64,000 nt of DNA from Legionella jamestowniensis (GTDB lineage Bacteria; Pseudomonadota; Gammaproteobacteria; Legionellales; Legionellaceae), in NCBI RefSeq assembly GCF_001467745.1, contig NZ_LNYG01000012.1, positions 102,261 to 166,260 on the forward strand, in the 5' to 3' direction. The notes under the pieces are model-generated. The model was not told the origin of the DNA, did not search any database, and saw nothing but the letters and a program-made list of their open reading frames with translations. Below, in pieces: positions 53,271 to 62,508 of this stretch (the stretch's first letter is position 1; each line of letters begins with the position of its first letter). The position numbers and the translations under genes are program-made.

Positions 53271-53883
53271 TGATCAACTCCTTGATATCCTCTAATAAAA
53301 TATTGATTGACTCCTCGGTAAGAATAATAAATAAACTACCTGACAAATTGTTATCAGACGTATCCAATGTCGTTGAAATTGCAATAATATTCCTTGTTAA
53401 GCCAGCAATAGGCAAGCAAAGATCTCGTAACAAGGAAACAAGATTATTTTCATCGTAAACTGGCAAACTTAATAACACATTCTTGGATAGCATATTGGCA
53501 ATGACACTCATACAAGAACTGATAATAATATTGCCAATCTCCAACATTGCCTCTTGCTCGCAAGCACGTACTTCTTCTTGTGTTAACTGTGGCGTTTCAC
53601 CAATCACAGATTTGGTTAATAAGGTGGTTTGCTCACGTTGAAAAACCAGTGCAGAACACCCTTGAAGATCCTGAGATATATTTTGATGAACAAAGGCTAG
53701 AATTTGCTTATCAGCAAACTGACTGTTATTTGCCAATTCATTCACATTAATTAATGTAATTTTCGGAATGGAAATTTTAATAAAGGAATTTAACAGCATG
53801 GATAATTGTTTAGCAGCCTTACTCATGCCAATATTACCCAACTCTATAAGTGCATCCTCTTGTTCTGGTGTTAAAGTAATCAT
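53263..53883 (-). CDS. cheC: CheC-like CheY-P phosphatase
   Basis: A 206-residue protein with two copies of the CheC/CheX phosphatase signature: E14-x-x-N17 in ALIELGNIGMSKAAKQLS and E115-x-x-N118 in MLEIGNIIISSCMSVIANML. These Glu/Asn pairs dephosphorylate CheY-type regulators. No CheD is encoded nearby. It overlaps cheY by 4 bp and the cyclase gene by 8 bp, so it probably sets the lifetime of the adjacent CheY phosphate. Confidence 0.85.
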   Translation of the reverse strand: MITLTPEQEDALIELGNIGMSKAAKQLSMLLNSFIKISIPKITLINVNELANNSQFADKQILAFVHQNISQDLQGCSALVFQREQTTLLTKSVIGETPQLTQEEVRACEQEAMLEIGNIIISSCMSVIANMLSKNVLLSLPVYDENNLVSLLRDLCLPIAGLTRNIIAISTTLDTSDNNLSGSLFIILTEESINILLEDIKELING

Positions 53884-54239
53884 TGCAATTTCTCTAAAAG
53901 TATTTTGACACTTTCGGCAGAAACTGGTTTTTCCAGCACGTCAAAAAAGCCCAAAGCCTTGACTTCATTGATAACAGCTTGTTGAGTATTAGCGCTTAAT
54001 AAGACGTAATAAGCATCCACCCCTTCATTCTGCATTAATTTGGCTAATTCGCCACCAGACTTTTCTGGCATGTTATAATCCATAACGACTAAAAAAGGAT
54101 GATGTAATTTGGCAGTTTCTAACGCATCCTTCCATTGGCTTGCTTCGATAATCTCATATTCCCTATTATTGAAGAGACAGGCTTTAAACAGCGCTCTGGC
54201 TGTGGCACTGTCATCAACAATCAAGATTTTTTGCGTCAT
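53880..54239 (-). CDS. cheY: CheY-like single-domain response regulator
   Basis: A 119-residue receiver domain. The acidic pair is in LIVDDSATA, the phospho-acceptor is D54 in LVVMDYNMP, the switch Ser in VLLSANT and the lysine in VLEKPVSAE. No output domain. It overlaps cheB by 26 bp and cheC by 4 bp. In this operon it can take phosphate from CheA and might pass the signal to the PAS-GGDEF protein. Confidence 0.88.
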   Translation of the reverse strand: MTQKILIVDDSATARALFKACLFNNREYEIIEASQWKDALETAKLHHPFLVVMDYNMPEKSGGELAKLMQNEGVDAYYVLLSANTQQAVINEVKALGFFDVLEKPVSAESVKILLEKLQ

Positions 54240-55296
54240 AGCTATATTCTCCCTTGCTTATAATTGTAGCTAAAAATTGAGGAATTTTTTCCAGATCCAG
54301 TATTTGCTCTGTGGCATTTAAAGACACTGCAGCTGCAGGCATGCCATAGACGACCGACGTCGCCTCTGATTGCGTAAAGGTCAAGCAATTGGCTTGTTTC
54401 ATTAATAACAACCCCTCAGCACCATCTCGCCCCATACCTGTAAGCAAGCCTCCAATGGCGGTTCCAGGATAATTTTTAGCCAGAGAAGAAAATAAAACGG
54501 TAATAGACGGTTTAAAATAATCAATTGGTGCAGAACCTTCTAACGTTGCAACAGGCGTTCTATCTCCTTTTGTAATGACTAAATGCGCACCATCCCCTGC
54601 AAAGTAAACGTGGCCTGGAAGTAAGGTTTGATTATCCTGAGCAATCTCCATAACCAGTTTTGATTTTTGTTGTAGCCAGCTGACAAGGCCGGATAAAAAA
54701 CCATCAGCAATGTGTTGTACTACCACCACAGGAAGAGGAAAATTTTCAGGTAACGCAGAAAGAATACTGCCTAAAGCTGTGGGGCCACCCGTTGAGGTTC
54801 CCAGCGCTAGAATATTATAAATTGCAGCCGTTTTAGTGACCTGAATAACGGTCGGTTTTAACTCTTGTCGTAATTTTCGAGGTACCACATGGACGTTTGC
54901 CAGGGTCTTGATTGAATTAATCAATTGACGCCTGATTTTGCTAAATCCCTCTCCCTGGATGCGCTTGGGTTTTTCTATAATTGACAAGGCACCGGCTTGC
55001 AATGCATTAAAAACAATTTTTGATTCATTGTCACTGACATAGGAGCTGAGAATTATAATGGGTGTCGGACAGTGTTGCATTATCTTGCGAGTCGCCTCCA
55101 CCCCATCCATATTTGGCATAAAAATATCCATTGTTACCAAATCTGGTCGAAGCTGTTTAGTTAAACGAACAGCCTCGACGCCATCTCCAGCGCAACCAAC
55201 CACTTCAATATTGGGTTCCTCTTCTAGAACAGTACGAAGCAATTGTGTGGTAACTTTAGAATCATCAACAATGAGTACCTTGATAGTTTTTTTCAT
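54214..55296 (-). CDS. cheB: chemoreceptor methylesterase CheB
   Basis: A 360-residue receiver-methylesterase. Phospho-acceptor D57 in LVTMDIFMP; the catalytic triad is S168 in LGTSTGGPTAL, H195 in VVVQHIADG and D291 in TGMGRDGAEG. It removes methyl groups from the receptor in opposition to CheR, providing adaptation. The start overlaps the cheA stop (ATGA) and the end overlaps cheY by 26 bp. Full length. Confidence 0.93.
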   Translation of the reverse strand: MKKTIKVLIVDDSKVTTQLLRTVLEEEPNIEVVGCAGDGVEAVRLTKQLRPDLVTMDIFMPNMDGVEATRKIMQHCPTPIIILSSYVSDNESKIVFNALQAGALSIIEKPKRIQGEGFSKIRRQLINSIKTLANVHVVPRKLRQELKPTVIQVTKTAAIYNILALGTSTGGPTALGSILSALPENFPLPVVVVQHIADGFLSGLVSWLQQKSKLVMEIAQDNQTLLPGHVYFAGDGAHLVITKGDRTPVATLEGSAPIDYFKPSITVLFSSLAKNYPGTAIGGLLTGMGRDGAEGLLLMKQANCLTFTQSEATSVVYGMPAAAVSLNATEQILDLEKIPQFLATIISKGEYSYDAKNLDC

Positions 55297-57371
55297 AGCA
55301 ACGACTCCAAAATTTCAAGGAGTGAATGCGTGTCAAACTCACTTTTCACTAAAAACACATTCGCACCTGCCTCAAATCCACGGTCTTTATCTTCTTGTGA
55401 ATCCAGTAATGAGACAATAATGACGGGTATATGAGAAAATCTTGCGTCTTTTTTAATCATATCTGTTAACTCATAACCATTCATCTCAGGCATTAAAATA
55501 TCAGTAACTATGCAATCAAATGGCATGGTTTGAATAAGATGCCATGCCTCTTTTCCATTGATTGCAGTCACGGTTTCATAGCCTGCAGCCTCCAGGGCAC
55601 TTGTGCACAAACTTCTAGTTGTCAATGAATCATCAACAATTAAAATCCGTTTTTTATGGAGTGGTTGATGCTCTATCGTTTTCTCATCAGTGGTAATTTG
55701 CTGAAATGAAAACGTTTTATGAGTTAACGCTCTTTTCATTAGGAGCACCGGATCAAGAACCAGCACTAACTCACTCTCACCAGTAAGTGTGACACCTATA
55801 AATTGTTTTAATTTTGAGAAAGGAAAAGGTAGAGGTTTCACAACACAATCGTGTTCACTAATAATGGCATCCACTAAAAAAATAAGTGGCTTTGCTTGAT
55901 AATTAATTAAAAGTCCATAGTAAGTAAGATGTTTGGTCAAGGGCGACTCATCAATTTTGAGAAGTTGATTGAGAATTTTAATGGGAATTGGCTTATTTTT
56001 AACAATCAAAATGTACTGGTTATCAACGACTTTTAGATCACTTAGTTTAATCTCATATAATGCCGTTAAGGACAGTGTTGGAAGCATAAAAACTTGCTCT
56101 TTAAGCTTAAAAAAAACACCACGAGTTGTCGCTAATGTTAGCGGTAAGGTAAGTGTAAAAGAGCTACCTTTCCCTTCTTTAGTGGCTATAGAAATAGTCC
56201 CTTTAATTTTTTCAATATCACTTTTTACTGCATCCAGCCCCACTCCACGTCCAGCTATTTCGGTGATATCTTCTTGTGTTGTGAAACCTGAAGCAAAGAT
56301 AACCTCTAATATCTGTTCATCATTTAAGGCGTTGAGCTCATCTTGTTTATAAAATTCCATCGCCAAAGCACGCTTTCTCAATTTTTCAATCTGGATACCT
56401 TGTCCATCATCGTTAACACTCAGTTTAATTTTACCGGCACTTTGGGTTACTTCGATAATCAATTTGGCCGGAATTGGCTTTTTTAATTTTTTTCGTATTT
56501 CATTTGACTCAATGCCATGAGCAATGGCATTTCTTACTAAATGCTGCAGCGGATCTTTGATGGCATCAAGAATTGCTTTATCGAGCTCAATATCTCCACC
56601 CTGGACTTGCAGCTCAACTGTTTTATTTAAATTACTTGCCACATCACGAACAGTTCTTGCTAACGGAATTAAAATGGTTGAAACAGGTAACATCCGCATT
56701 ACCTTTAATTCGTCTTGTAGTGCCTGTACGGAGCGTGAAAACTCCCCCAAGAATTGCCCGCTGGCTGCAGAGATTGCTGTTAAATTTTTAATCAGTGCTA
56801 AATTTTCCTGAGGCAATTGGCTCAACTCTTTAAGTTGATATTCAATAACCTTAAACCAATTCTCCAGCTTCAATCGATACGTAATAAATTCATTAGCTTT
56901 AGCGCTGGCACGTTCAACGCGTTTGAGCGGGAGTTTTATAAACTCACTATCCTCCATCTCTTCTTGGTTTTTAAGAATCGATTTACCCCCACTAAGCGGC
57001 GCTAAATAATTCTCAACATCAATCACTTCTCCCTGACAATGCGCTTTTAAAACGACAAGCAAATTATCTATCACCTCAAGACAGGCATTAATTTGCTTTT
57101 TATTCGGAATATACTTCTTTTGGCGCCAATTACTAAATAAATCTTCAAGTCGATGCGCCATCAGAGCAATAGGTTCTACTGAAGCGGAAGCAGCAGCCCC
57201 TTTCATATTATGAGAATAACGAAATAATGTTTTTAAAATTTCCTCTAACTCTTCAGTGGAAGAAATTTTCTCAAGAGAAAGTAAGGAATTAATCATCGAT
57301 TGATGCAATTCTTGCAATTCAGCCTTAAATGTTTCAAGGAGCATTTTGGCAAGTTTTGCGTCAATGGCCAT
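55293..57371 (-). CDS. cheA: CheA histidine kinase with fused receiver domain (WspE-like)
   Basis: A 692-residue hybrid kinase. P1 Hpt with H54 (YSHNMKGAAAS), no clear P2 domain, P3 dimerisation, P4 ATPase (LVRNAIAHGIES, DDGQGIQ, AGRGVGLDAVKSDI), P5 CheW-like, then a receiver from RILIVDDSLTTRS with phospho-acceptor in CIVTDILMPEMNG. Lack of P2 and presence of the C-terminal receiver match WspE/FrzE-type kinases of alternative chemosensory pathways rather than flagellar CheA. It lies between mcp and cheB with 2-bp and overlapping junctions. Confidence 0.92.
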   Translation of the reverse strand: MAIDAKLAKMLLETFKAELQELHQSMINSLLSLEKISSTEELEEILKTLFRYSHNMKGAAASASVEPIALMAHRLEDLFSNWRQKKYIPNKKQINACLEVIDNLLVVLKAHCQGEVIDVENYLAPLSGGKSILKNQEEMEDSEFIKLPLKRVERASAKANEFITYRLKLENWFKVIEYQLKELSQLPQENLALIKNLTAISAASGQFLGEFSRSVQALQDELKVMRMLPVSTILIPLARTVRDVASNLNKTVELQVQGGDIELDKAILDAIKDPLQHLVRNAIAHGIESNEIRKKLKKPIPAKLIIEVTQSAGKIKLSVNDDGQGIQIEKLRKRALAMEFYKQDELNALNDEQILEVIFASGFTTQEDITEIAGRGVGLDAVKSDIEKIKGTISIATKEGKGSSFTLTLPLTLATTRGVFFKLKEQVFMLPTLSLTALYEIKLSDLKVVDNQYILIVKNKPIPIKILNQLLKIDESPLTKHLTYYGLLINYQAKPLIFLVDAIISEHDCVVKPLPFPFSKLKQFIGVTLTGESELVLVLDPVLLMKRALTHKTFSFQQITTDEKTIEHQPLHKKRILIVDDSLTTRSLCTSALEAAGYETVTAINGKEAWHLIQTMPFDCIVTDILMPEMNGYELTDMIKKDARFSHIPVIIVSLLDSQEDKDRGFEAGANVFLVKSEFDTHSLLEILESLL

Positions 57372-57373
57372 GA

Positions 57374-58903
57374 TTAACTCCCGTCATGCTCATTTTCTTT
57401 ATAAGCACTTGAGGTATTTTTTAGCGATTGAGCAACCTTACCGAGGCCAAGAATTGCTTGTTTGGTCTGCTGAGCGGCAGAGCTAAATAAACTGGTAACC
57501 TTATTTATCTCTTTAATGCTGACATCCACTTGCTCTATTGCGACAGTTTCTTCGCGCACTGCAGACACAATTTGTAAGGAGGCTAATGAACTTTCTTCAA
57601 TCACATCGCCTAATGATTGAATAATGTCCCCAGTCAATTTCAGTTGATGAATATTTTCTTGTACGCTTTTATTACCATCTTCTGTCGCCATAACAGCCCG
57701 CTCAGCCGTTTGCCGAATATCTTGTAGAATTTTTTGCACACGTTCTGTGGATAATTGTGATTTTTCTGCCAGCTCTTTAACCTCTCCTGCAACGACGGCA
57801 AATCCCTTGCCAGACTCACCAGCCTTGGCAGCCTCAATCGATGCATTCAATGCCAACATTTTTGATTGCTTGGCAATATCAGCAACGGCTTCAGTGATCT
57901 CGGAAATTTGTTGTGTTTTATCATTCAAACTCAGGATGGTTGTTGAAATTTGTTCCATTTTTTCTTGTAACATCTTCATCAAGTCACTCATCAGCTCAAT
58001 TGCAGAGCGTCCTTTGTCACTTTCTTCATTGGTTCGTGATGCCGACTCCCCTAGTTGTTTTGCTTTTTCTAACGTTTGTTGTGCCGTGGCTTTTATTTCT
58101 TCAATCGTTGTACTAATTTCATTGACTGAAGTGGCCTGCTGGGAAGCACTATCTGCTTGCGATACTGCAGTAGCCTCAAGTTGATTAATACCCGTTGAAA
58201 TTTCATTGCTGTCGGCAATGATTTGTGCCCCAATCTCCTTAAGCCGGTTTGTTAACTTCATTAGCGCTACATCTTGCTGTTTTCGGTCTGTGATATCAGT
58301 AGCCACTTTAATAATTTTTACTGGCTTCCCATTTGCATCAAAAATTGGATTGTACGTTGATAGAAGCCATATTTCTTTTCCTCCTTTCGCTAAACGTTTA
58401 TATTCAGCCTGATCATATTCTCCACGATTCAGTTTTTTCCAGAACTCGATGTATTCCGAACTTAATTTATACTCACGATCAACAAATATGCTATGATGTT
58501 TACCTACAATTTCATCCAGGGTATAGCCCATAACATCCAAAAATTTCTCATTGGCAGTAATAATAGTTCCATCCATATCAAATTCGATAATTGCCTGGGA
58601 TTTGGCTATGGCATGCAAAGTTGCCCGTATTTCTTGATTTAATTGCTTTTGATGTCGTTCTCGTCTAAACCACCAATAAATAGTCAGAGCAGTAAACAGG
58701 AGACTAATAGGTAATAAAATGCTTTGTATCCATGTTAAAAGAGATAAATTACTGAGAAGTTCGGCAAACGTATCGTTTCGTTGCGTAATAAAAGCCAGTG
58801 ATAGAAGCATACTAAGATAGCAAACCACAATCAGACTAATAAATCCAAAGATGTATTTCTTCTTGAATTCATTGGAAAGTGCTGCTTGTTCCTTTTTATC
58901 CAT
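57374..58903 (-). CDS. PAS-containing methyl-accepting chemotaxis protein
   Basis: A 509-residue receptor. Two membrane helices (about 17-39 and 56-79) are separated by only some 16 periplasmic residues, so there is no external ligand domain. A PAS/PAC domain (98-208, ending IKVATDITDRKQQ) is followed by the MCP signalling hairpin with SKMLALNASIEAAKAGESGKGFAVVAGEV. The signal is probably sensed inside the cell, for example redox or a small ligand. The C-terminus lacks an NWETF-like CheR-tethering pentapeptide. It is the only receptor in the operon. Confidence 0.92.
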   Translation of the reverse strand: MDKKEQAALSNEFKKKYIFGFISLIVVCYLSMLLSLAFITQRNDTFAELLSNLSLLTWIQSILLPISLLFTALTIYWWFRRERHQKQLNQEIRATLHAIAKSQAIIEFDMDGTIITANEKFLDVMGYTLDEIVGKHHSIFVDREYKLSSEYIEFWKKLNRGEYDQAEYKRLAKGGKEIWLLSTYNPIFDANGKPVKIIKVATDITDRKQQDVALMKLTNRLKEIGAQIIADSNEISTGINQLEATAVSQADSASQQATSVNEISTTIEEIKATAQQTLEKAKQLGESASRTNEESDKGRSAIELMSDLMKMLQEKMEQISTTILSLNDKTQQISEITEAVADIAKQSKMLALNASIEAAKAGESGKGFAVVAGEVKELAEKSQLSTERVQKILQDIRQTAERAVMATEDGNKSVQENIHQLKLTGDIIQSLGDVIEESSLASLQIVSAVREETVAIEQVDVSIKEINKVTSLFSSAAQQTKQAILGLGKVAQSLKNTSSAYKENEHDGS

Positions 58904-58923
58904 TTTTCATCCTGAAAATTTAT

Positions 58924-59451
58924 CTATTCTATCTGAATAGTTCCCAATAATTTAAATATAGCTTCAATATTAAGTAATGCTATATCAGCTTGATAAATGC
59001 CAAGAATAGACGACGATTGTTGTTCAGATTCTCCTGCCGATAAATGATCCAGGGTAATCGATTCATCGTATTCAACCTGGCCAATAATCGTGCCTATCCT
59101 AAATGCATAATGATACTGCCTGTCCTGGAGTAGGATAAAATTAGAAACTGTCTCCGTTTCTTTACAATTTAGAAGAACGTCCAGGTTCACCACAGGCCAA
59201 ATTTCGGCATTATGGTAAAGTAATCCAGAGCATAAAGGATTAACTCCAGGAATAACAATTGTTTTTTGTGCCGAAACCACTTTATCAATAGCAGTATAGG
59301 GTATCGCATATTTTTGCTCTGCACCTACATAGAACACTAAGATGGCAGCATCTGAAGTGCTAGAAACATCCATTTTTTTCTTAGCTATCAATTTAGCACG
59401 TGCTGCTAATACTTGTTTTGCTTTGCTACTCTCTAAATGTTTATTAGTCAT
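58924..59451 (-). CDS. cheW: CheW coupling protein (first copy by map order)
   Basis: A 175-residue CheW-like protein with an N-terminal lysine-rich helix of about 25 residues and then the beta-barrel domain: ILVFYVGAEQKYAIPYTAIDKVV, VIPGVNPLCSGLLYHNAEIWPVVNLDVLL. It bridges receptor and CheA. It lies between cheR (8-bp overlap) and mcp (20-bp gap). Two CheW genes surround cheR, as wspB and wspD do in Pseudomonas. Confidence 0.85.
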   Translation of the reverse strand: MTNKHLESSKAKQVLAARAKLIAKKKMDVSSTSDAAILVFYVGAEQKYAIPYTAIDKVVSAQKTIVIPGVNPLCSGLLYHNAEIWPVVNLDVLLNCKETETVSNFILLQDRQYHYAFRIGTIIGQVEYDESITLDHLSAGESEQQSSSILGIYQADIALLNIEAIFKLLGTIQIE

Positions 59452-60847
59452 TTTCTATACCTTGGTAATAGGAAATACTTAATTTTACTGCTTGAGTGAA
59501 TTGCGCTGCAGTAGCACTACTAAATAACATGGAAGTTTCTTTATTCATTTTTTTTGCCTCTTTTGCTGCGTGTAAAAGTAATTCCAACCCTCGCTTTCTT
59601 TCCTGATTTTGTAAGTAATAAAGCCCTAAATAATAAGCCGCTTCTGGGAAGTCAGGTTTTATGGAAAGTGCCTTATTTAAAGAAATTTCCGCTGCATCAT
59701 TTTGTTTCATGTCCAACTCCACAAGGCCTTTCAGGAAAAAAGCAGTTGCATCACAAGGATCGAGTTTGATTGCTTTAGTGAGGAAGACGATTGCCATGGT
59801 ATTTTCACCCAAACCCAATAAAGCCTCTCCTTTACAGCGATATAAAAGCCCGGTAACACCAAATTTTTCGATATAGGTATGAATATTTTTTAATGCAGTT
59901 AGATAATCTTTACCATCTAAAGAAGTACGTATCTCATGGATTCTAGTTGCGCGTTCTTTTTGATTTTCTGAATAGCTAAGGTCAGAACGTTCTTCTTTCT
60001 TATTGACTATAATATCTTGTTTTTTAGTCGTTTCTTTTTTTAGCATACAGAGATTATCTACTATCTGCACAGAAAATTTATGGCTACAACAAACAAAATA
60101 ATCAGCAGGACTTAGAAATAAAACTCCCCCATCAACCAGATTTTCATAAAAAAAATCCAATGCTTTGGTAGCAACGTCCTTATCTAAATAAATAAATACA
60201 TTGCGGCAAAAAATGGCATCAAATTTTTCGTTCATCGGCTCCATTTTTGCAATATTTCCATAAGCAAATTTAACCATATCCCGAATATTTTTATTTAAAA
60301 AATAAGTGGAATCATGCTTTGTAAAATAGTTAGAGAGTGTTAAATTATCAATTGCCCGCATACTGGCTTTGTTAAAAATACCTTTTTTTGCCTTTTCCAA
60401 TCCGTAATAATTAATATCAGTGCCAATAAGATTAATATTCCACTGTTTAATATCAGCTATTAATTGATGAAGACAGATAGCAATAGAGTAAACCTCTTCC
60501 CCATAAGAGCACCCTGCGCTCCAAATATTAAATTGATAATTAACTTGCTTCGTCTTTATTTTAATCAATTGTGGAAATAATTTATTTTTAAGAAAAGCAA
60601 AGAGCGATGAATCGCGAAAAAAATAACTCTCTGGAACCGTGATAGCTGCGATTGTTTCTTCAACTGCCGATTTATGGTTGGCATTTAAAGCTAGCAAGAA
60701 CTCTGTTTCTGTCATCTCAAGCGTTGTCATCACGTTGGCTATGCGATGCATGACGGATTCAATTTGATGATCAAGGATATTAATACCATAATGACTAACT
60801 GCCCAGGCTTTGAGACTCTCTATCACATTAGTCATGGATTTCCTCAA
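59444..60847 (-). CDS. cheR: CheR methyltransferase with C-terminal TPR repeats (WspC-like)
   Basis: A 467-residue protein. The CheR domain (residues 1-275) shows ITVPESYFFRDSSLF, the SAM motif IWSAGCSYGEEVYSIA near 109, and FCRNVFIYL near 210. After a charged linker, the last 140 residues contain about three tetratricopeptide repeats (GEALLGLGENTMAIVFLTKA, AFFLKGLVELDMKQNDAAE, AAYYLGLYYLQNQERKRG). It methylates the receptor. TPR-fused CheR is typical of Wsp/Frz-class pathways. A second ATG at 60835 is a possible start. Confidence 0.92.
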   Translation of the reverse strand: MRKSMTNVIESLKAWAVSHYGINILDHQIESVMHRIANVMTTLEMTETEFLLALNANHKSAVEETIAAITVPESYFFRDSSLFAFLKNKLFPQLIKIKTKQVNYQFNIWSAGCSYGEEVYSIAICLHQLIADIKQWNINLIGTDINYYGLEKAKKGIFNKASMRAIDNLTLSNYFTKHDSTYFLNKNIRDMVKFAYGNIAKMEPMNEKFDAIFCRNVFIYLDKDVATKALDFFYENLVDGGVLFLSPADYFVCCSHKFSVQIVDNLCMLKKETTKKQDIIVNKKEERSDLSYSENQKERATRIHEIRTSLDGKDYLTALKNIHTYIEKFGVTGLLYRCKGEALLGLGENTMAIVFLTKAIKLDPCDATAFFLKGLVELDMKQNDAAEISLNKALSIKPDFPEAAYYLGLYYLQNQERKRGLELLLHAAKEAKKMNKETSMLFSSATAAQFTQAVKLSISYYQGIEND

Positions 60848-61283
60848 GACTGAAGTGATGAGTTTTGAACAATTTTTCTAAGTCCAAAATCCACGCTGAC
60901 CATTTTTCTTTTTCTATCAAACCAGTAATATAAGGTTTCGCTTCATTCACTGGCGGTTTTTGTATCATTTCTTCACGAACATTAATAACCTCAACCACTT
61001 CTGATGCCAATAAACCAATTAAGCCGATTGATAAAGTGCAGATGAGCATGGGCGTATTTAAGTCATACTCCGGCATGGAATCATTAATGAGCTCAGAAAG
61101 ATGGTAAACAGGTACGGCTTGGCCATGGAAGTTAAGAATACCTGCTAAAGCAGAGGCATGGTGTGGAATTAACTCTAATTTAGCTACAGGAAGAACAGTA
61201 TGCACATGCTGCAACAAGATTAAAATACAATAATTGTTTAATCTAATTTTTAGATGGTTAGTATTCCTTACCATTGTATCCAT
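60828..61283 (-). CDS. cheW: CheW coupling protein, first gene of the chemosensory operon
   Basis: A 151-residue CheW-like protein: LNNYCILILLQHVHTVLPVAKLELIP, LAGILNFHGQAVPVYHLSELI, and GLIGLLASEVVEVINV. It is the most upstream gene of the leftward operon and overlaps cheR by 20 bp. An ATG three codons in (61274) is an alternative start. The 137-bp gap to the divergent DUF2157 gene should hold the operon promoter, but no clear boxes could be assigned. Confidence 0.85.
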   Translation of the reverse strand: MDTMVRNTNHLKIRLNNYCILILLQHVHTVLPVAKLELIPHHASALAGILNFHGQAVPVYHLSELINDSMPEYDLNTPMLICTLSIGLIGLLASEVVEVINVREEMIQKPPVNEAKPYITGLIEKEKWSAWILDLEKLFKTHHFSLEEIHD

Positions 61284-61420
61284 ACCTCAGTTATAGTATT
61301 TAATCTATTAATCCTCTATTCAATAATAGCATCAAATTACTTTTATCATTCGTGCGCATTTTCTTAATAAATTCTATAATTAAAACATTCCGTTTGCGGA
61401 TAATAATCTGGAGAGATTAA

Positions 61421-62455
61421 ATGAAGATTTCACGTAACATGCTTAAGAAAGCCGTGGAAGCCAATATCATTGATTCCAGGCAAGCGGATGATTTAATTGA
61501 ATTTATTAAAAAGCAACCTGAAGAATCATCCTCATTTAATTTGACCAATGTTCTCTATTACTTTGGTGGTTTTATCGCAATAGGTGCCATGTCTATTTTT
61601 ATGAACTTGGGTTGGGAAGCATTCGGCGGATGGGGGATTTTTTATCTTTCTCTCGCTTATGCTTGTATTGGTCTTTGGTTAACCCATCAGTTTGCAAAAC
61701 ATGGCTATATTATTCCCGCTGGAATATGCGCTACTTTTGTAATCGCTATAACCCCATTGGCAATCTATGGCTTCCAGTTAGCCATGGGATGGTGGCCTGA
61801 TGAGACTCCTTATCAACAATATCATCGTATTGCTCAATGGAACTGGATTTTTATGGAGTTGGGAACCTTAGTTGTTGGAATTATTTTAGCCTGGATTTAC
61901 CGCTATCCGTTCATGATTATGCCTATAGCAATAACGCTGTGGTACATATCAATGGATATTACTGAGATGCTTGCAGGTCAATATGCAACTTTTCAACTCA
62001 GTGCCATGATATCCATGTATTTCGGCCTGGTGATGCTTTTATTGGCATTTTGGGTTGACATTCGCTCAAGAAATACGCTGGATTATGCTTTTTGGCTATA
62101 TCTTTTTGGGGTGCTTGCTTTTTGGGGCGGATTAACTTGTCAACACTCAGACAGCGAATTGTCAAAGTTTTTCTATATGTGCATTAATCTTGTCATGATT
62201 GGTATAGGCGTTACTCTAATGAGAAAAGTATTTGTTATTTTTGGAGCGATTGGTTGTGCAATTTATTTAGGTTATCTTGCCTCGCAAGTCTTTAAAGACA
62301 GTTTATTATTCCCCATCGCCCTTGCCTGTATTGGCTTAATCATTATTTATCTAGGTACTTTATGGCAAAAAAATGAGGCAGCGGTTACACTAAAGGCTCA
62401 ATCTATATTGCCCTTACAATTGAGGGAATTACTGCAAGCTCGCAGCAATGACTAA
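61421..62455 (+). CDS. DUF2157-like polytopic membrane protein
   Basis: A 344-residue protein with a short cytoplasmic helical head (MLKKAVEANIIDSRQADDLIEFI) and about nine membrane helices. Head and first helix pair fit the DUF2157 pattern, whose function is unknown. GGAGAG lies 5 bp before the ATG. It is divergent from the chemosensory operon and convergent with the cyclopropane fatty acid synthase gene. No linked partners. Confidence 0.75.
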   Translation: MKISRNMLKKAVEANIIDSRQADDLIEFIKKQPEESSSFNLTNVLYYFGGFIAIGAMSIFMNLGWEAFGGWGIFYLSLAYACIGLWLTHQFAKHGYIIPAGICATFVIAITPLAIYGFQLAMGWWPDETPYQQYHRIAQWNWIFMELGTLVVGIILAWIYRYPFMIMPIAITLWYISMDITEMLAGQYATFQLSAMISMYFGLVMLLLAFWVDIRSRNTLDYAFWLYLFGVLAFWGGLTCQHSDSELSKFFYMCINLVMIGIGVTLMRKVFVIFGAIGCAIYLGYLASQVFKDSLLFPIALACIGLIIIYLGTLWQKNEAAVTLKAQSILPLQLRELLQARSND

Positions 62456-62488
62456 GATGATTCTACAATAAATGAGAACCTTCCAAAG

Positions 62489-62508
62489 AAGATAATGAAA
62501 ATTATCTT
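62489..62508. other. AAGATAAT-GAAA-ATTATCTT hairpin between convergent genes
   Basis: A perfect 8-bp stem with a GAAA loop overlaps the stop codon of the leftward cfa gene. Only CTTCTTTGG follows on the minus strand, so termination would be weak. Confidence 0.35.

Noticed and set aside
57747..58533. Plus-strand reading frames opposite the chemoreceptor
   Set aside because: They are antisense shadows of the MCP coding sequence with no ribosome sites or family features.
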